Source of the DNA: Brasilonema bromeliae SPC951
Lineage (GTDB): Bacteria; Cyanobacteriota; Cyanobacteriia; Cyanobacteriales; Nostocaceae
Direction of reading: 5' to 3'
Assembly: GCF_012912135.1 (NCBI RefSeq)
Contig: NZ_QMEB01000019.1
Span: 1-42,012 of the forward strand
DNA: 42,012 bases
A program made the translations under genes and the position numbers. The notes beneath the pieces were generated by a model that made no database searches, was not told the origin of the DNA, and saw only the letters and a program-made list of their open reading frames with translations. Position 1 is the stretch's first letter. Every line of letters starts with the position of its first letter. Below, piece after piece: positions 33,951 to 42,012 of the stretch.

Positions 33951-33964
33951 AGGACTTACGCACT
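33951..33964. repeat. Orphan end of the AGGACTTACGCA MITE family
   Basis: TAGGACTTACGCAC matches the left end of the MITE copies at 13901 and 28390, but the sequence then diverges and no opposite end is found nearby. It is probably a decayed or solo end. Confidence 0.5.
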
Positions 33965-34099
33965 CGTGACAAAAATTCTTCGCTGACGACAAAAACGCCG
34001 ATCTGCCTGACTTCCCTACTACTCTTCTTTCCTGAGGTGGATGTTGATGATACGCTCTTTCTATACGGTCTAATGTAATGTTGCCTAGTGTAGGGGGTT

Positions 34100-34333
34100 A
34101 TGTTTATGTATTTTTTGATGGAAGCAGCAGCGCAAGCAGTCAAAGAACCATACCAATTTCCTTTTGCTTTCACCGCTGTGTATGTGATTGGCTTTATCGC
34201 TGCTGTCACCATTGGCTCAATTGCTTGGTACAATTCTAAACGTCCCGTGGGTTGGGAAGCCAAAGAGCGTCCTGATATTGTACCTAAAGTTGACAAAGAC
34301 CCAACTCCAGGACTGGGTGAGCCGAAGTCCTAG
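34100..34333 (+). CDS. Small single-helix membrane protein
   Basis: This 77-residue protein has a short N-terminal stretch, one clear membrane helix (FAFTAVYVIGFIAAVTIGSI, about 22-41), and a Pro/Lys/Asp-rich soluble tail (NSKRPVGWEAKERPDIVPKV). It looks like a small conserved cyanobacterial thylakoid or plasma-membrane protein, but I do not recognise a named family. Three ATGs lie at 34100, 34106 and 34118; the GGGGG just before the first best fits the second as ribosome site, and the conserved-looking part begins at the third (MEAAAQAVKEPYQFPF). It follows flv1 but after a 235-bp gap with repeats. Confidence 0.65.
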   Translation: MFMYFLMEAAAQAVKEPYQFPFAFTAVYVIGFIAAVTIGSIAWYNSKRPVGWEAKERPDIVPKVDKDPTPGLGEPKS

Positions 34334-34511
34334 ATAGTTCGTAAGTTGTGAGTGCTGATACCAAATCCGCTTCTTGTGTCTCCTTTGAACCGTAGCACAG
34401 GTGGGGCTACACAAAACTTGTCCATAAGCGTGCGGACTATTGTCCAAGGACAGTTGTTGACTCGGAGTTTGGTTTTACTCAGGACTTATTACTCAGAACT
34501 GGTGGACTCTT

Positions 34512-34934
34512 TCAATTCTGAACTTCAACCCAACGACGGTAAAGCTTTTGAATTTGTTTCAGAACAGCGTTATGCCGAGGTTGGGTTGAATCACCTGTGT
34601 CTGATAATTGTTGTAGTTTGGTGAGGAGTCTTGCTTCTTCTATCGCCACTTCACCATCACTGTAAATTAAGCCACTGATAGCTTCAATCAGATTTTGGCA
34701 TTGTTCTGGAGTGGGGCGATCGCCTAAATATTCCTTCACCCACTCGTAAAACTCTTCTGGCTGTACAGCAACGAGTTCATGTAGCAAAGGCTGAATTTCT
34801 GGCTCGTTAGCCATACCCTTTTCTTGAGCGATTTTGCGAAGATATTCTCTCTCTTCTGGCTGAATTCTGCCATCAATCCAAGCAGCTCCTATCAGGATTT
34901 TTACCAAGTTTTTCATACTGGAATTATTAACCAT
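34512..34934 (-). CDS. TerB-like (tellurite resistance fold) protein
   Basis: The 140-residue helical protein has the TerB pattern: LVKILIGAAWIDGRIQPEER (about 10-29), an acidic motif DGxIxPxE, and a second half-repeat LIEAISGLIYSDGEVAIEEA (about 82-101), each with an Asp-Gly that could bind metal. TerB-domain proteins are linked to metal and stress responses; no tellurite function is implied here, and no other ter gene is near. It may start at the ATG at 34934 or 34916. It reads toward the 34100 gene, convergently. Confidence 0.8.
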   Translation of the reverse strand: MVNNSSMKNLVKILIGAAWIDGRIQPEEREYLRKIAQEKGMANEPEIQPLLHELVAVQPEEFYEWVKEYLGDRPTPEQCQNLIEAISGLIYSDGEVAIEEARLLTKLQQLSDTGDSTQPRHNAVLKQIQKLYRRWVEVQN

Positions 34935-35024
34935 GATTTTTCTTAAGGTATTAAGATTTGGGAATATGTCTTCTTACTTATTTTCCCCATTCTCTATACC
35001 TCTTAACTGAAAAATCTCAAAACT

Positions 35025-36425
35025 TTAACTGTTTTTTCTTAAGCGCACCATAAAAAACCCATCCATGTCTTGCTGGTGGGGTAATACTTTGATCCAGCCT
35101 TGTGGAGTGGAGTATGTACTCGCGGGAGAATCAGCACTAGGAGTCTCTATTTCCCAATTTGGATTCTCAGCTAGAAAAGACGAAACGACTTCTTCATTTT
35201 CTTTGGGATGCAGTGTACAGGTGGAATAAACGAGGACACCACCTTGCTTGACAAAAGTCGATGTATGTGAAATTAGTTGTTTTTGAAGCAGCGAGAGTTC
35301 TTCCACTGTTTCTGGTGTCTGTCGCCAACGAGCATCAGCATGGCGGTGCAAGGTTCCTAACCCAGAACATGGTGCATCTAGTAGGACACGGTGAGCAGTG
35401 TTTTGAAACTGGGGCATATTACGACTGTCACCAGTACAAACTTCAATAGATTTTAACTTTAGCCGTTGAGCATTTTCTTGGAGTTTTTTTAGACGAGAGG
35501 GAGTGCGATGGCGCTTCGCGCCCGCCTCTTTGAGGCGATCGCAACCAAAAATCTTACCTTCATCCCTCATCAACTCTGCAATGTGAGTTGTTTTACCCCC
35601 TGGTGCAGCACAAGCATCAATCACCACCTCACCTGGTTGAGGGTCGAGTAAATGACTAACCAATTGGGCGCTACTATCTTGTACAGTCCACCAACCCTCG
35701 TTATAACCAGGTAAATTTTGAATCGGACCCGCATGACTCATCAATCGTAAAGCTTGGGGTAGGTGGGGAACCGGTTGAGACGCAACACCAGCAGATGTCA
35801 ACGCCGCTTCCACTTCTTCTGTTGAAGTACGAAGGACGTTGACTCGCAAATCAATAGCTGGAGTTTTATTCATCCACAAGCAAAGTTGTTCTGTTTGCGC
35901 TAAACCGAATTGTTCCACCCAGACTTGAATCATCCAGTCAGGAAAGCTGTGTAAAATACCTAAGCGTTCTATGGGGTTAGAAGATTGAACAGAGACTTTA
36001 TCCTTAGTTGTTGCATCTTCTTTGTTTTCTAAACGGATATACTGTCGCAATAGACCGTTCACAAAACCCGTTAGTCCAGAAAAGCCATTCTCTCTGGCGA
36101 GTTGGACAGTCGTATTCACAGCAGCACTTTCAGGAATTCGTTGTTGATACTGTAATTGGTATAAGCCCAAATGTAGAATAGTGCGGAGGTCTTTTGGCTG
36201 TTGGTGGGATTTCTTTTTCCCTAATTGGTCGATAAAAGCGTCAAGAGTACGCTGTCTTCTGGTACAGCCATAAACTAATTCTGTGACGAGGCGTCGGTCA
36301 GTATCTGGTAAACTTGCTTTTTGTAGCACTTTGTCTAGGGCAATATCAACATAAGCCCCTTTGTGAACGTCTCGCAAGGCAATAAAAGCTAGTTGACGGG
36401 GGGATGTGAGCAATTCAAAATTCAA
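35025..36425 (-). CDS. rsmB: 16S rRNA m5C967 methyltransferase RsmB
   Basis: RsmB methylates cytosine 967 of 16S rRNA. The N-terminal NusB-like domain (RQLAFIALRDVHKGAYVDIA, LVTELVYGCTRRQRTLD) and the C-terminal Rossmann methyltransferase are complete: VIDACAAPGGKTTHIAEL (SAM site), LLDAPCSGLGTL (first catalytic Cys) and LVYSTCTLHPKENEEVV (second). Two oddities exist. The only start fitting 36425 is a TTG inside a heptamer repeat, with no ribosome site; a TTG at 36413 is another possibility. Ten residues LKEAGAKRHR are inserted after GCDR, between the SAM site and SRLKKLQENAQRL, coming from the palindrome at 35505-35542. The frame is intact, so it is probably functional. Confidence 0.93.
   Translation of the reverse strand: MNFELLTSPRQLAFIALRDVHKGAYVDIALDKVLQKASLPDTDRRLVTELVYGCTRRQRTLDAFIDQLGKKKSHQQPKDLRTILHLGLYQLQYQQRIPESAAVNTTVQLARENGFSGLTGFVNGLLRQYIRLENKEDATTKDKVSVQSSNPIERLGILHSFPDWMIQVWVEQFGLAQTEQLCLWMNKTPAIDLRVNVLRTSTEEVEAALTSAGVASQPVPHLPQALRLMSHAGPIQNLPGYNEGWWTVQDSSAQLVSHLLDPQPGEVVIDACAAPGGKTTHIAELMRDEGKIFGCDRLKEAGAKRHRTPSRLKKLQENAQRLKLKSIEVCTGDSRNMPQFQNTAHRVLLDAPCSGLGTLHRHADARWRQTPETVEELSLLQKQLISHTSTFVKQGGVLVYSTCTLHPKENEEVVSSFLAENPNWEIETPSADSPASTYSTPQGWIKVLPHQQDMDGFFMVRLRKNS
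35505..35542. repeat. HIP1-anchored palindromic element inside rsmB
   Basis: The element opens GCGATGGCGCTTCGCGCC and closes GAGGCGATCGC. Its outer ends match those at 3234 and 10194, but the interior has its own palindromes. It adds ten codons net after the Cys-Asp-Arg encoded by TGCGATCGC. Confidence 0.65.
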
Positions 36426-36433
36426 AATTCAAA
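36413..36433. repeat. Heptamer tandem repeat ATTCAAA across the rsmB start
   Basis: Three perfect ATTCAAA units overlap the first codons and the leader of rsmB. The same array is at 25947-25967. A TGCCC/GGGCA hairpin follows at 36437-36449. Confidence 0.85.
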
Positions 36434-36540
36434 ATATGCCCTTCGGGCACGCACTTTACAAAATTCAAGATTGGACAAGCTAATGGTAGCAAGTATCTTG
36501 GCAATTTTGGCGATATTAGTGAACTGCGTTGAAGCAATAA

Positions 36541-36567
36541 GGTGCGCTTGCATGAGCATAACGCACC
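36541..36567. repeat. GGTGCG/CGCACC inverted repeat
   Basis: GGTGCG and CGCACC form a small hairpin between rsmB and the invertase gene. The same arms recur at 39611-39652. This looks like decayed copies of one dispersed element, and either could act as a terminator. Confidence 0.45.
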
Positions 36568-36604
36568 CTGGTGTGAAAATGAACTTTAAGTTATATTACA
36601 AGGC

Positions 36605-38053
36605 TTAACCAAAATATAGAGTATTCGCCTCAACCATTTCAAACTCACAAGCCCGAGAAGCAGGTTCTACACTAAATGATCCAAAACTGACCAAAGGTAA
36701 AAATCTAGGGTTGCGCAATAGTTCTTTTGCTAATAAGAATCCAGCAATTGTCCAAGTTTGATATTTTCTGGCTTGTTTGCCAGTGAGTCGTCCTTTCTTA
36801 CCATCGTAATACTCTGGCCATTCATCTAGATGTAAGCGCGCTTCTGCAATTTCAATAGCCTTGTGTGCAAGATCCATTCTATTTGTTTTCACAGCAGCTG
36901 CTGATAACAACCACAGTAAAACAGGCCAACTTCCACCATTATGATATGACCAGGGTATGTTTTTCGGGTCACATCCAGTGACAATCTTATATTCTTCGTG
37001 TTCCAAAGCTGGGAAACAAATTTTCATGGGCATATCTCCCACCAAATCCTCCCATCGCTCTTCGATGAGATTCATAATTGCTTGTGATTGCTCTTCACTG
37101 GCAAGGTCTGAGACAATAGAGATCATGTTTGCTAAACAAAAGAAGCGAGTATCTAGTTGCGAAGGTCCAACATTACCAACTAGATAACCGCCTTTTTTCG
37201 GCAGCCACTTGTCTAATTCATAATAAGGTAGTGAATCGGCATATACGTTGAAGGGGTTCGCTGCGGCTTTGCCATACTCTTCACTTTTAAAGCGATAAAT
37301 CTTATTTAAACGATGAAGATCCATCCAATAATGCTGGCGAATATGAGCCTGTAAAAGCGGTAAGCGATTATCTATAGCCGTAACAATATCTTCATTACCC
37401 TGACAAACCAGTAATTCTCTAGCTGCACGCAATGCAGCAAAAAATAGAGCTTGAATTTCCAATGGATGCCCAAAGATACCCATACGACGATCAATCATAC
37501 AAGCACCATCTGGAACCAATAGCGTCGGGTACATATCAAACCGAGTTGCTAAACACAGTTCCATAATTAATCTTAGACCGTGTTGAAAATCCGGTTGATA
37601 TGCTAGAGAAAAATCTCTCGTAGCAACCACATAAGCACGCAATAAAATCACCCACCACAAGCAAGAATCAACAGGTGTGACTCGTGCAATAGCATGTTCA
37701 CCAAAATCGGGTTCTAAATATTCTTCTTCACCTTCGCATACAACTTTGAAGCTAGCTGGCATTAAACCCCGACCTGGCATATAAGCATTCAGCTGTCTTT
37801 CTTTCGGCTGTAACCTTAAAGTTTCTTCTAAAAAGTTACGGACAATATCTGTTCTACCTTTGATCAGAAATATTAAAGCAGAAGAGACAAAATCCCGAAC
37901 AAAACATTGGTCATAATTCAGCGCTTCTATTGTCACATCATAAGCTGCTACCGTCCCTACAGGACGACCTCGATAGTAAAGAATTGAGTTCTCTATTGCT
38001 GCCCACGCCTCTTTTTCTACACTGTCGGTGGATACCAAGTCATTTAATTGCAT
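36605..38053 (-). CDS. Alkaline/neutral invertase (glycoside hydrolase family 100)
   Basis: This 482-residue cytosolic enzyme should hydrolyse sucrose to glucose and fructose, part of sucrose breakdown that feeds heterocysts in filamentous cyanobacteria. GH100 features are plain: an (alpha/alpha)6 barrel pattern, [21 protein letters not shown] (shortened), with the catalytic Asp in [56 protein letters not shown] and [20 protein letters not shown]. The length matches cyanobacterial invertases (about 460-480), which lack the plant N-terminal extension. It stands alone, with a 1.8-kb gap upstream. Two invertases, InvA and InvB, are known in Anabaena; I do not assign which one this is. Confidence 0.93.
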   Translation of the reverse strand: MQLNDLVSTDSVEKEAWAAIENSILYYRGRPVGTVAAYDVTIEALNYDQCFVRDFVSSALIFLIKGRTDIVRNFLEETLRLQPKERQLNAYMPGRGLMPASFKVVCEGEEEYLEPDFGEHAIARVTPVDSCLWWVILLRAYVVATRDFSLAYQPDFQHGLRLIMELCLATRFDMYPTLLVPDGACMIDRRMGIFGHPLEIQALFFAALRAARELLVCQGNEDIVTAIDNRLPLLQAHIRQHYWMDLHRLNKIYRFKSEEYGKAAANPFNVYADSLPYYELDKWLPKKGGYLVGNVGPSQLDTRFFCLANMISIVSDLASEEQSQAIMNLIEERWEDLVGDMPMKICFPALEHEEYKIVTGCDPKNIPWSYHNGGSWPVLLWLLSAAAVKTNRMDLAHKAIEIAEARLHLDEWPEYYDGKKGRLTGKQARKYQTWTIAGFLLAKELLRNPRFLPLVSFGSFSVEPASRACEFEMVEANTLYFG

Positions 38054-39851
38054 TTTCTGAGCAACTCCATTTATTTCGTAAACTGTGATTTGGTTGTAAA
38101 TGCACCAAGATTTAAGTTTTAGCTGTTGTTTTCATCATAACAGTCATATTTTTTGAAATAGAGAATATACACTGTTCGACGATACTAACAGCAAAAATCT
38201 TGCATTTTATGCTTTTGCGGCTTTCTTGAGAGTTCTTATCTTTGTGTTAACTCTCTCTTTTTAAAAAATTTCTTGTCACTTCAAACAGTCAATGAAAATT
38301 TATTCTCTGAGGATTTATGAGCATAATATTTGTTTGTTTGCAACCCAGAAATATTTGTTTTCCCAAACAATGACATACTTGAGTGACTTTGTAACATTTG
38401 GCTCAATTCAAAGTAGCAACTTAAGTCATTTTACTGAAAAGACCTAGATATTAATTGGACGATCAACGAAATGATTGAACCATGCCTATATGATCAAAAA
38501 TTATAACAATTTTTCACAATTTGCAATCTGATTTTAATTTTTTTCTTTTACTGATTAGCAAAACTATCCAGATTACCTCAATTCCCTTTGAATAACAAGC
38601 TTCTCAAACGTAGAATCAATTGAAAATCTCCACAAAAGTAAAAACACAATACAAGTCTTCCCGATGTAGTGGCGAAAAATTCATAAGCGACAGAAGTCAA
38701 AACAAAGTAATTTTTGAAACAACAAAAGTGTTGTATTTTTTTAGACGAGTTACGAATCTGTTTAATGACGGAACACTTTTGCGACAGACAAATCCACTTT
38801 TTGTGTTATGCCATTCGATACTTATCCGTGAATACCCCATGATTTACTATTTACTAAGAAAGAAATTTCTCTCCACGATTTGGGTAACTGCTTCGTGACT
38901 AGACAAAAAAAATAGCAGTTAGGTGTCCGCAAAACTATAACAGGTTGCAGTGAGTGAACATATCGATCAACTATGGATGCCCGTCAAAGTACGCCATGTC
39001 TTAGTAACATATGTATACTCCATAGTTAGTAGGATGGCAGTACAAATCCAGCTACTCCCTCTACACGAAAATTCTATTCTATTATGCTGACTCAATAGAA
39101 ACTGTGATTTAAAAGTCCACTTCTAAATCTCCTAGTGTGTCATTCCAACTAATCCTCTAACTGTGGGCAAGACTCATTTGATATACAATGAGATTGTATA
39201 CATATCAATACATTTGTATTTGTGTCATATATTAGACAGACAAAAATGTTACATGTACTAATACTCTCAAAACTGCAATCTAACAAAATTTTATAATCTT
39301 TGGCATTCTTTTTTTACTAGAACGATTTTGAAGAAGAATTCTGTGTCTGTATATACATATTACATTGAAAAAGCGATTTTTGTTCAGCAAAAATCCGTAA
39401 ACTATTTGAATTTTCTTGTGAATTTTATGTAAAGAGTCAAACTGGTTTTTTGTAATATTTATACATATATTTGCTGTCGTATGTTTTGTTTTTTTCTCCG
39501 TTGATAAATAAGTATAACCGTGAAAATAAGGATAACTTTGTAACCAAACATGAAGCGATTAAAAGCCTTCTGATTGGTTTGTTATCAATTTTAAAAATGC
39601 TTTTAGCTAACGCACCAACGACTGTGCAAGGTGCGCTGCGTGAAAACGCACCCGGAGAGTGATTTAACATTTTTTACAAAGCTTGAATTTTTCTCGCCAA
39701 CTTACTTACTGGAGTTAACACATCCTACAATTTAAGGTTTACTTAATAAATCAGTTCTCACAAGGCTGTTTCAAAAAATAGTTGTAAATAGTTGTAAACT
39801 ACTTTAAATAGGTAGCGATTTAGTTAATCGATTTGCATGATTTGTGCCATT
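38054..39851. other. AT-rich gene-poor region
   Basis: Across 1.8 kb I see no convincing gene. Open frames at 38620-38898 and 39437-39670 lack motifs, ribosome sites and normal composition. The sequence is rich in A/T runs with many TGTATA/TACATA steps (39000-39480). A CGCACC/GGTGCG repeat lies at 39611-39652. No tRNA or known RNA is recognised. Confidence 0.45.
39611..39652. repeat. CGCACC / GGTGCG / CGCACC repeat
   Basis: CGCACC at 39611, GGTGCG at 39630 and CGCACC at 39647 can form two alternative hairpins. It is related to 36541-36567. Confidence 0.45.
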
Positions 39852-40799
39852 TCATTGCTGAGGAATGAGTGAAATCCGTCGTTGAAAAACAATCATCTCA
39901 GTACCAACAACAGGATTCCGTGCGACCAGCTTACCTCGTGAGTCAATAATATCTAAATGGATGAAATCCAATTCTTTGGAACGTTCCAGCATTTGAGCCA
40001 AGAGTTTGTCTTGCTCTGATTGTTTGAGATTATACCATTCATCCTGAATTGTGATAGCAAGACTACTGCTACGAAAGTTAGCTTGAATTGACTGTATTAA
40101 ACCGGGGGCGAAGCGATCGCTAACCTCTGCTACTTGATTTTCGATAGCTGCAATCAAAGTTTGTTCTGGTGTCAAAATAATGGTTGGCGTCGGAGTTGGT
40201 TCCGGTTCTGGTTCTGGTGGTGGAGTTTCCTCCACTGGCGGCGGAGTTTCCTCAGCTACTGGTGGCGGTGGAGTTTCTTCAGTTGGCGGCGGGGTTTCCT
40301 CAGCTATTGGTGGCGTGAGAGGTGTTTCTACCTCTGGCGCAGTCGTTATCGTTGCGGATGGAGGTGTTTCTACTTCTGGTGGAATTGCGACTTCAGTAGG
40401 CTTACTAGCAAACACCGTAGAACTTGTCCAAACAAGAATCACTGTAATTCCAGCAACTATACCGGTTATTGCTGTATCCGACAACTTTCTAGATAAATTT
40501 CGTGGTAATCTTGAGCGAATTTTACCTAAAACAGCACTCCATACAAACTGGAGTTTCTGGAAAAAACCAGGGGTTTCTTTATCCCCAGCAGAGGGTTGTG
40601 TCTCTAATTTGTCTACCGTTGTTTCTAGAACCCCAATTGTCCCTCTGAGAATTCGGATAGTTATTGCCTTCCAAATTGGCTGGACTGTCTGGTATTGTTC
40701 TTGGGGAGGTTGAGATGCTGACTCAACCGTCGGTTGCGGTGGGTTCGCTTCCGGTTCAGGGGAAAATGGTGGTTGTGAATTCTGATTGTCTTGAGACAT
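39852..40799 (-). CDS. Membrane protein with Pro/Glu-rich spacer
   Basis: The 315-residue product has a Pro/Gln-rich N-terminus (1-40), a basic stretch, one membrane helix (AITGIVAGITVILVWTSSTV, about 109-128), a long low-complexity spacer of repeated EETPPP units (about 150-212), and a folded C-terminal domain (ILTPEQTLIAAIENQVAEVS onward, about 100 residues) rich in alternating strands and helices. The layout, a membrane anchor with a proline spacer and a periplasmic or cytoplasmic head, suggests an envelope-spanning role, but the family is not recognised. The spacer DNA is made of GGTGGCGGAGTTTCC-like repeats. It is divergent from the metallophosphoesterase gene. Confidence 0.8.
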   Translation of the reverse strand: MSQDNQNSQPPFSPEPEANPPQPTVESASQPPQEQYQTVQPIWKAITIRILRGTIGVLETTVDKLETQPSAGDKETPGFFQKLQFVWSAVLGKIRSRLPRNLSRKLSDTAITGIVAGITVILVWTSSTVFASKPTEVAIPPEVETPPSATITTAPEVETPLTPPIAEETPPPTEETPPPPVAEETPPPVEETPPPEPEPEPTPTPTIILTPEQTLIAAIENQVAEVSDRFAPGLIQSIQANFRSSSLAITIQDEWYNLKQSEQDKLLAQMLERSKELDFIHLDIIDSRGKLVARNPVVGTEMIVFQRRISLIPQQ

Positions 40800-40926
40800 G
40801 GAACTTTAACCGACAGCTGCGAATCAAAGACAAGAGACTTTCTTCTTGTAGTGCAGCCTCCTCAGCCTTAATTTATCACTTCATTGCATCAGCTATACTT
40901 TACTATTTATTGAATTTGGTAATTTT

Positions 40927-41841
40927 ATGAAGTTGAAACGTCGTCAATTTTTATTTTTCAGTAGCCTCAGCGCCATTGGCTTAGGATTTATAGGTTGTGT
41001 CACTCGTCAAGCTGGCAAAAATCCTGGAATTGCTGTATCAAAAGCGGCTACACCCCCTAATCCAGACAAAAACAACTCGTTACTACGTTTTGTTTCTGTT
41101 GCAGATACAGGTACTGGAGATCAAGGACAATACGCTGTAGCTAAAGCAATGACTAACTATCACAGTAAAAATCCCTATGATTTAGTCGTTCTAGCTGGTG
41201 ATAACATTTACACCAATGGTGAAATGGAAAAAATTGGTGCGGTATTTGAGCGTCCTTATGCACCATTACTAAAACAAGGTGTGAAATTTCAGGCTGCTCT
41301 CGGAAATCACGATATTCGTACCGCAAACGGCGACCTTCAACTAAAATATCTCAATTTTAATATGAAGGGGCGATATTACACATTTCAACGCGATCATGTG
41401 CAATTTTTTGTTTTAGATACGAACACCAATGCTGATTGGCAAAAGCAGCTAAAATGGTTGGAGCAAGAATTAAGCGCTTCTAAAACACCTTGGAAAATTG
41501 TGTATGGTCATCATCCGGTTTATGCATCCGGTGTGTATGGTAGCAATCCAACTTTTATTAAAAGCTTTACTCCGTTATTTCAAAAATACGATGTTCAACT
41601 ATATATAAATGGTCATGAACATCATTATGAACGCACTCGTTCAATTAATGGAACTACTTATTTAATATGTGGCGGTGGTGCGGGAACTCGTCCTGTCGGT
41701 CGTTCCGAATGGACAGAATATTCGGCAGAAAAGTTAAGTTTTGCTGCCTACGAAGTTTATGCAGATAGAATAGAAATTAGTGGTATTGGTACTGATAATA
41801 GCGTTTTTGATAAAGGGATTGTTCAACTTAAATCAGTTTAA
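40927..41841 (+). CDS. Exported metallophosphoesterase (purple acid phosphatase-like)
   Basis: The 304-residue protein starts with a twin-arginine-like signal (MKLKRRQFLFF, Arg5-Arg6) that ends in a possible lipobox GFIGC (Cys24), so it may be a Tat-exported lipoprotein. The calcineurin-like metal site is complete: VADTGTGD (Asp60), LAGDNIY (Asp92), LGNHD (Asn127, His128), YGHHPVY (His195) and NGHEHHYER (His230, His232). The layout resembles tartrate-resistant purple acid phosphatases. It should cleave phosphate esters outside the cytoplasm, perhaps in phosphate scavenging. A pho box is not recognised. A hairpin follows at 41893. Confidence 0.92.
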   Translation: MKLKRRQFLFFSSLSAIGLGFIGCVTRQAGKNPGIAVSKAATPPNPDKNNSLLRFVSVADTGTGDQGQYAVAKAMTNYHSKNPYDLVVLAGDNIYTNGEMEKIGAVFERPYAPLLKQGVKFQAALGNHDIRTANGDLQLKYLNFNMKGRYYTFQRDHVQFFVLDTNTNADWQKQLKWLEQELSASKTPWKIVYGHHPVYASGVYGSNPTFIKSFTPLFQKYDVQLYINGHEHHYERTRSINGTTYLICGGGAGTRPVGRSEWTEYSAEKLSFAAYEVYADRIEISGIGTDNSVFDKGIVQLKSV

Positions 41842-41892
41842 GTTTTGAACCTCTGATAAAACTCATCTTTTGGGGAAATCAAACCACAGATA

Positions 41893-41936
41893 TACACAAA
41901 TCACTTATCTGCGTATATCTGTTTGTATCTGCGGTT
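41893..41936 (+). terminator. Imperfect hairpin after the phosphoesterase gene
   Basis: ACCACAGATATACACA (41893 onward) pairs imperfectly with TGTTTGTATCTGCGGT (ending near 41936). It could be a terminator or a copy of a common dispersed repeat. Confidence 0.4.
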
Positions 41937-42012
41937 CAAAATAGCTCTTACCTTAATTTACAGCAATTTTCAGATAAATAGACCACAGTGATTGAACCAA
42001 CCAAAGGCATCA

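Noticed and set aside
38620-38898. 92-codon frame in the AT-rich gap
   Set aside because: No start signal, no recognisable domain and composition like the surrounding non-coding DNA.
40134-40713. Long plus-strand frames opposite the Pro/Glu-rich membrane protein gene
   Set aside because: They are antisense shadows of the EETPPP-coding repeats, giving Gly/Ser/Val or Trp/Arg low-complexity products.
1-42012. CRISPR arrays and tRNA genes
   Set aside because: No regularly spaced direct repeats with unique spacers were seen; the heptamer arrays are too short. No cloverleaf with conserved TPsiC-arm sequence was noticed, although a covariance search was not possible.

Overview
The window comes from a cyanobacterium, most likely a filamentous heterocyst-forming one (Nostocales). 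The evidence is the many HIP1 octamers (GCGATCGC), a high-light-inducible protein gene, an Flv3/Flv1 flavodiiron pair, a PEP-CTERM protein, a GH100 invertase, a FraH-like zinc-ribbon protein beside 6-phosphogluconolactonase, and heptameric tandem repeats between genes. Genus cannot be fixed from sequence reading alone.

Layout. 1-3400 (minus strand): 3'-truncated FraH-like gene, pgl, rph and an adenylate-kinase-family gene with a large insertion. 3648-5766 (plus): a CobO-like protein without a P-loop, a structured IS200/IS605-like remnant without transposase, and dcd. 5996-11511: an eroded defence/mobile region with a PLD-nuclease/SF2-helicase fusion, a MITE, a small antitoxin-like gene, a Uma2 gene, the C-terminal remnant of a type IIG restriction-modification enzyme, and a broken IS630 transposase abutting it. 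11563-18000: a small membrane protein, a DUF4346/thymidylate-synthase-like protein, a MITE, hlip with an HLR1-like site, a DUF202 protein, a thioredoxin-like protein, a hypothetical protein and aroA. 18354-21136: an oligopeptide-type substrate-binding lipoprotein, then a graveyard of truncated genes (antitoxin N-terminus, second binding-protein N-terminus, DUF3368 toxin) and a UPF0175 antitoxin. 21363-24657: larB, a TacA/TacT-type toxin-antitoxin pair, argH and a small basic protein. 25175-29417: Nudix hydrolase, MITE, alpha/beta hydrolase, PEP-CTERM protein, MITE, coaX. 29535-33864: flv3 - alpha/beta hydrolase - flv1. 34100-38053: small membrane protein, TerB-like protein, rsmB, invertase. 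38054-39851 is an AT-rich gene-poor gap. 39852-41841: a Pro/Glu-rich membrane protein divergent from a metallophosphoesterase.

How the parts fit. Most genes are housekeeping or photosynthesis-related and stand alone or in pairs; there is no large operon. Flv3 and Flv1 would act together in oxygen photoreduction, and the Hlip has a matching high-light promoter element. The most unusual material is repetitive DNA: two MITE-like families with readable inverted ends and target duplications, and a HIP1-anchored palindromic element that appears to have inserted in frame, each time adding ten codons, into three different protein genes. The strongest candidates for undescribed biology are these in-frame insertions, the transposase-less IS605-like structured element, and the PLD-helicase next to a decayed type IIG enzyme.
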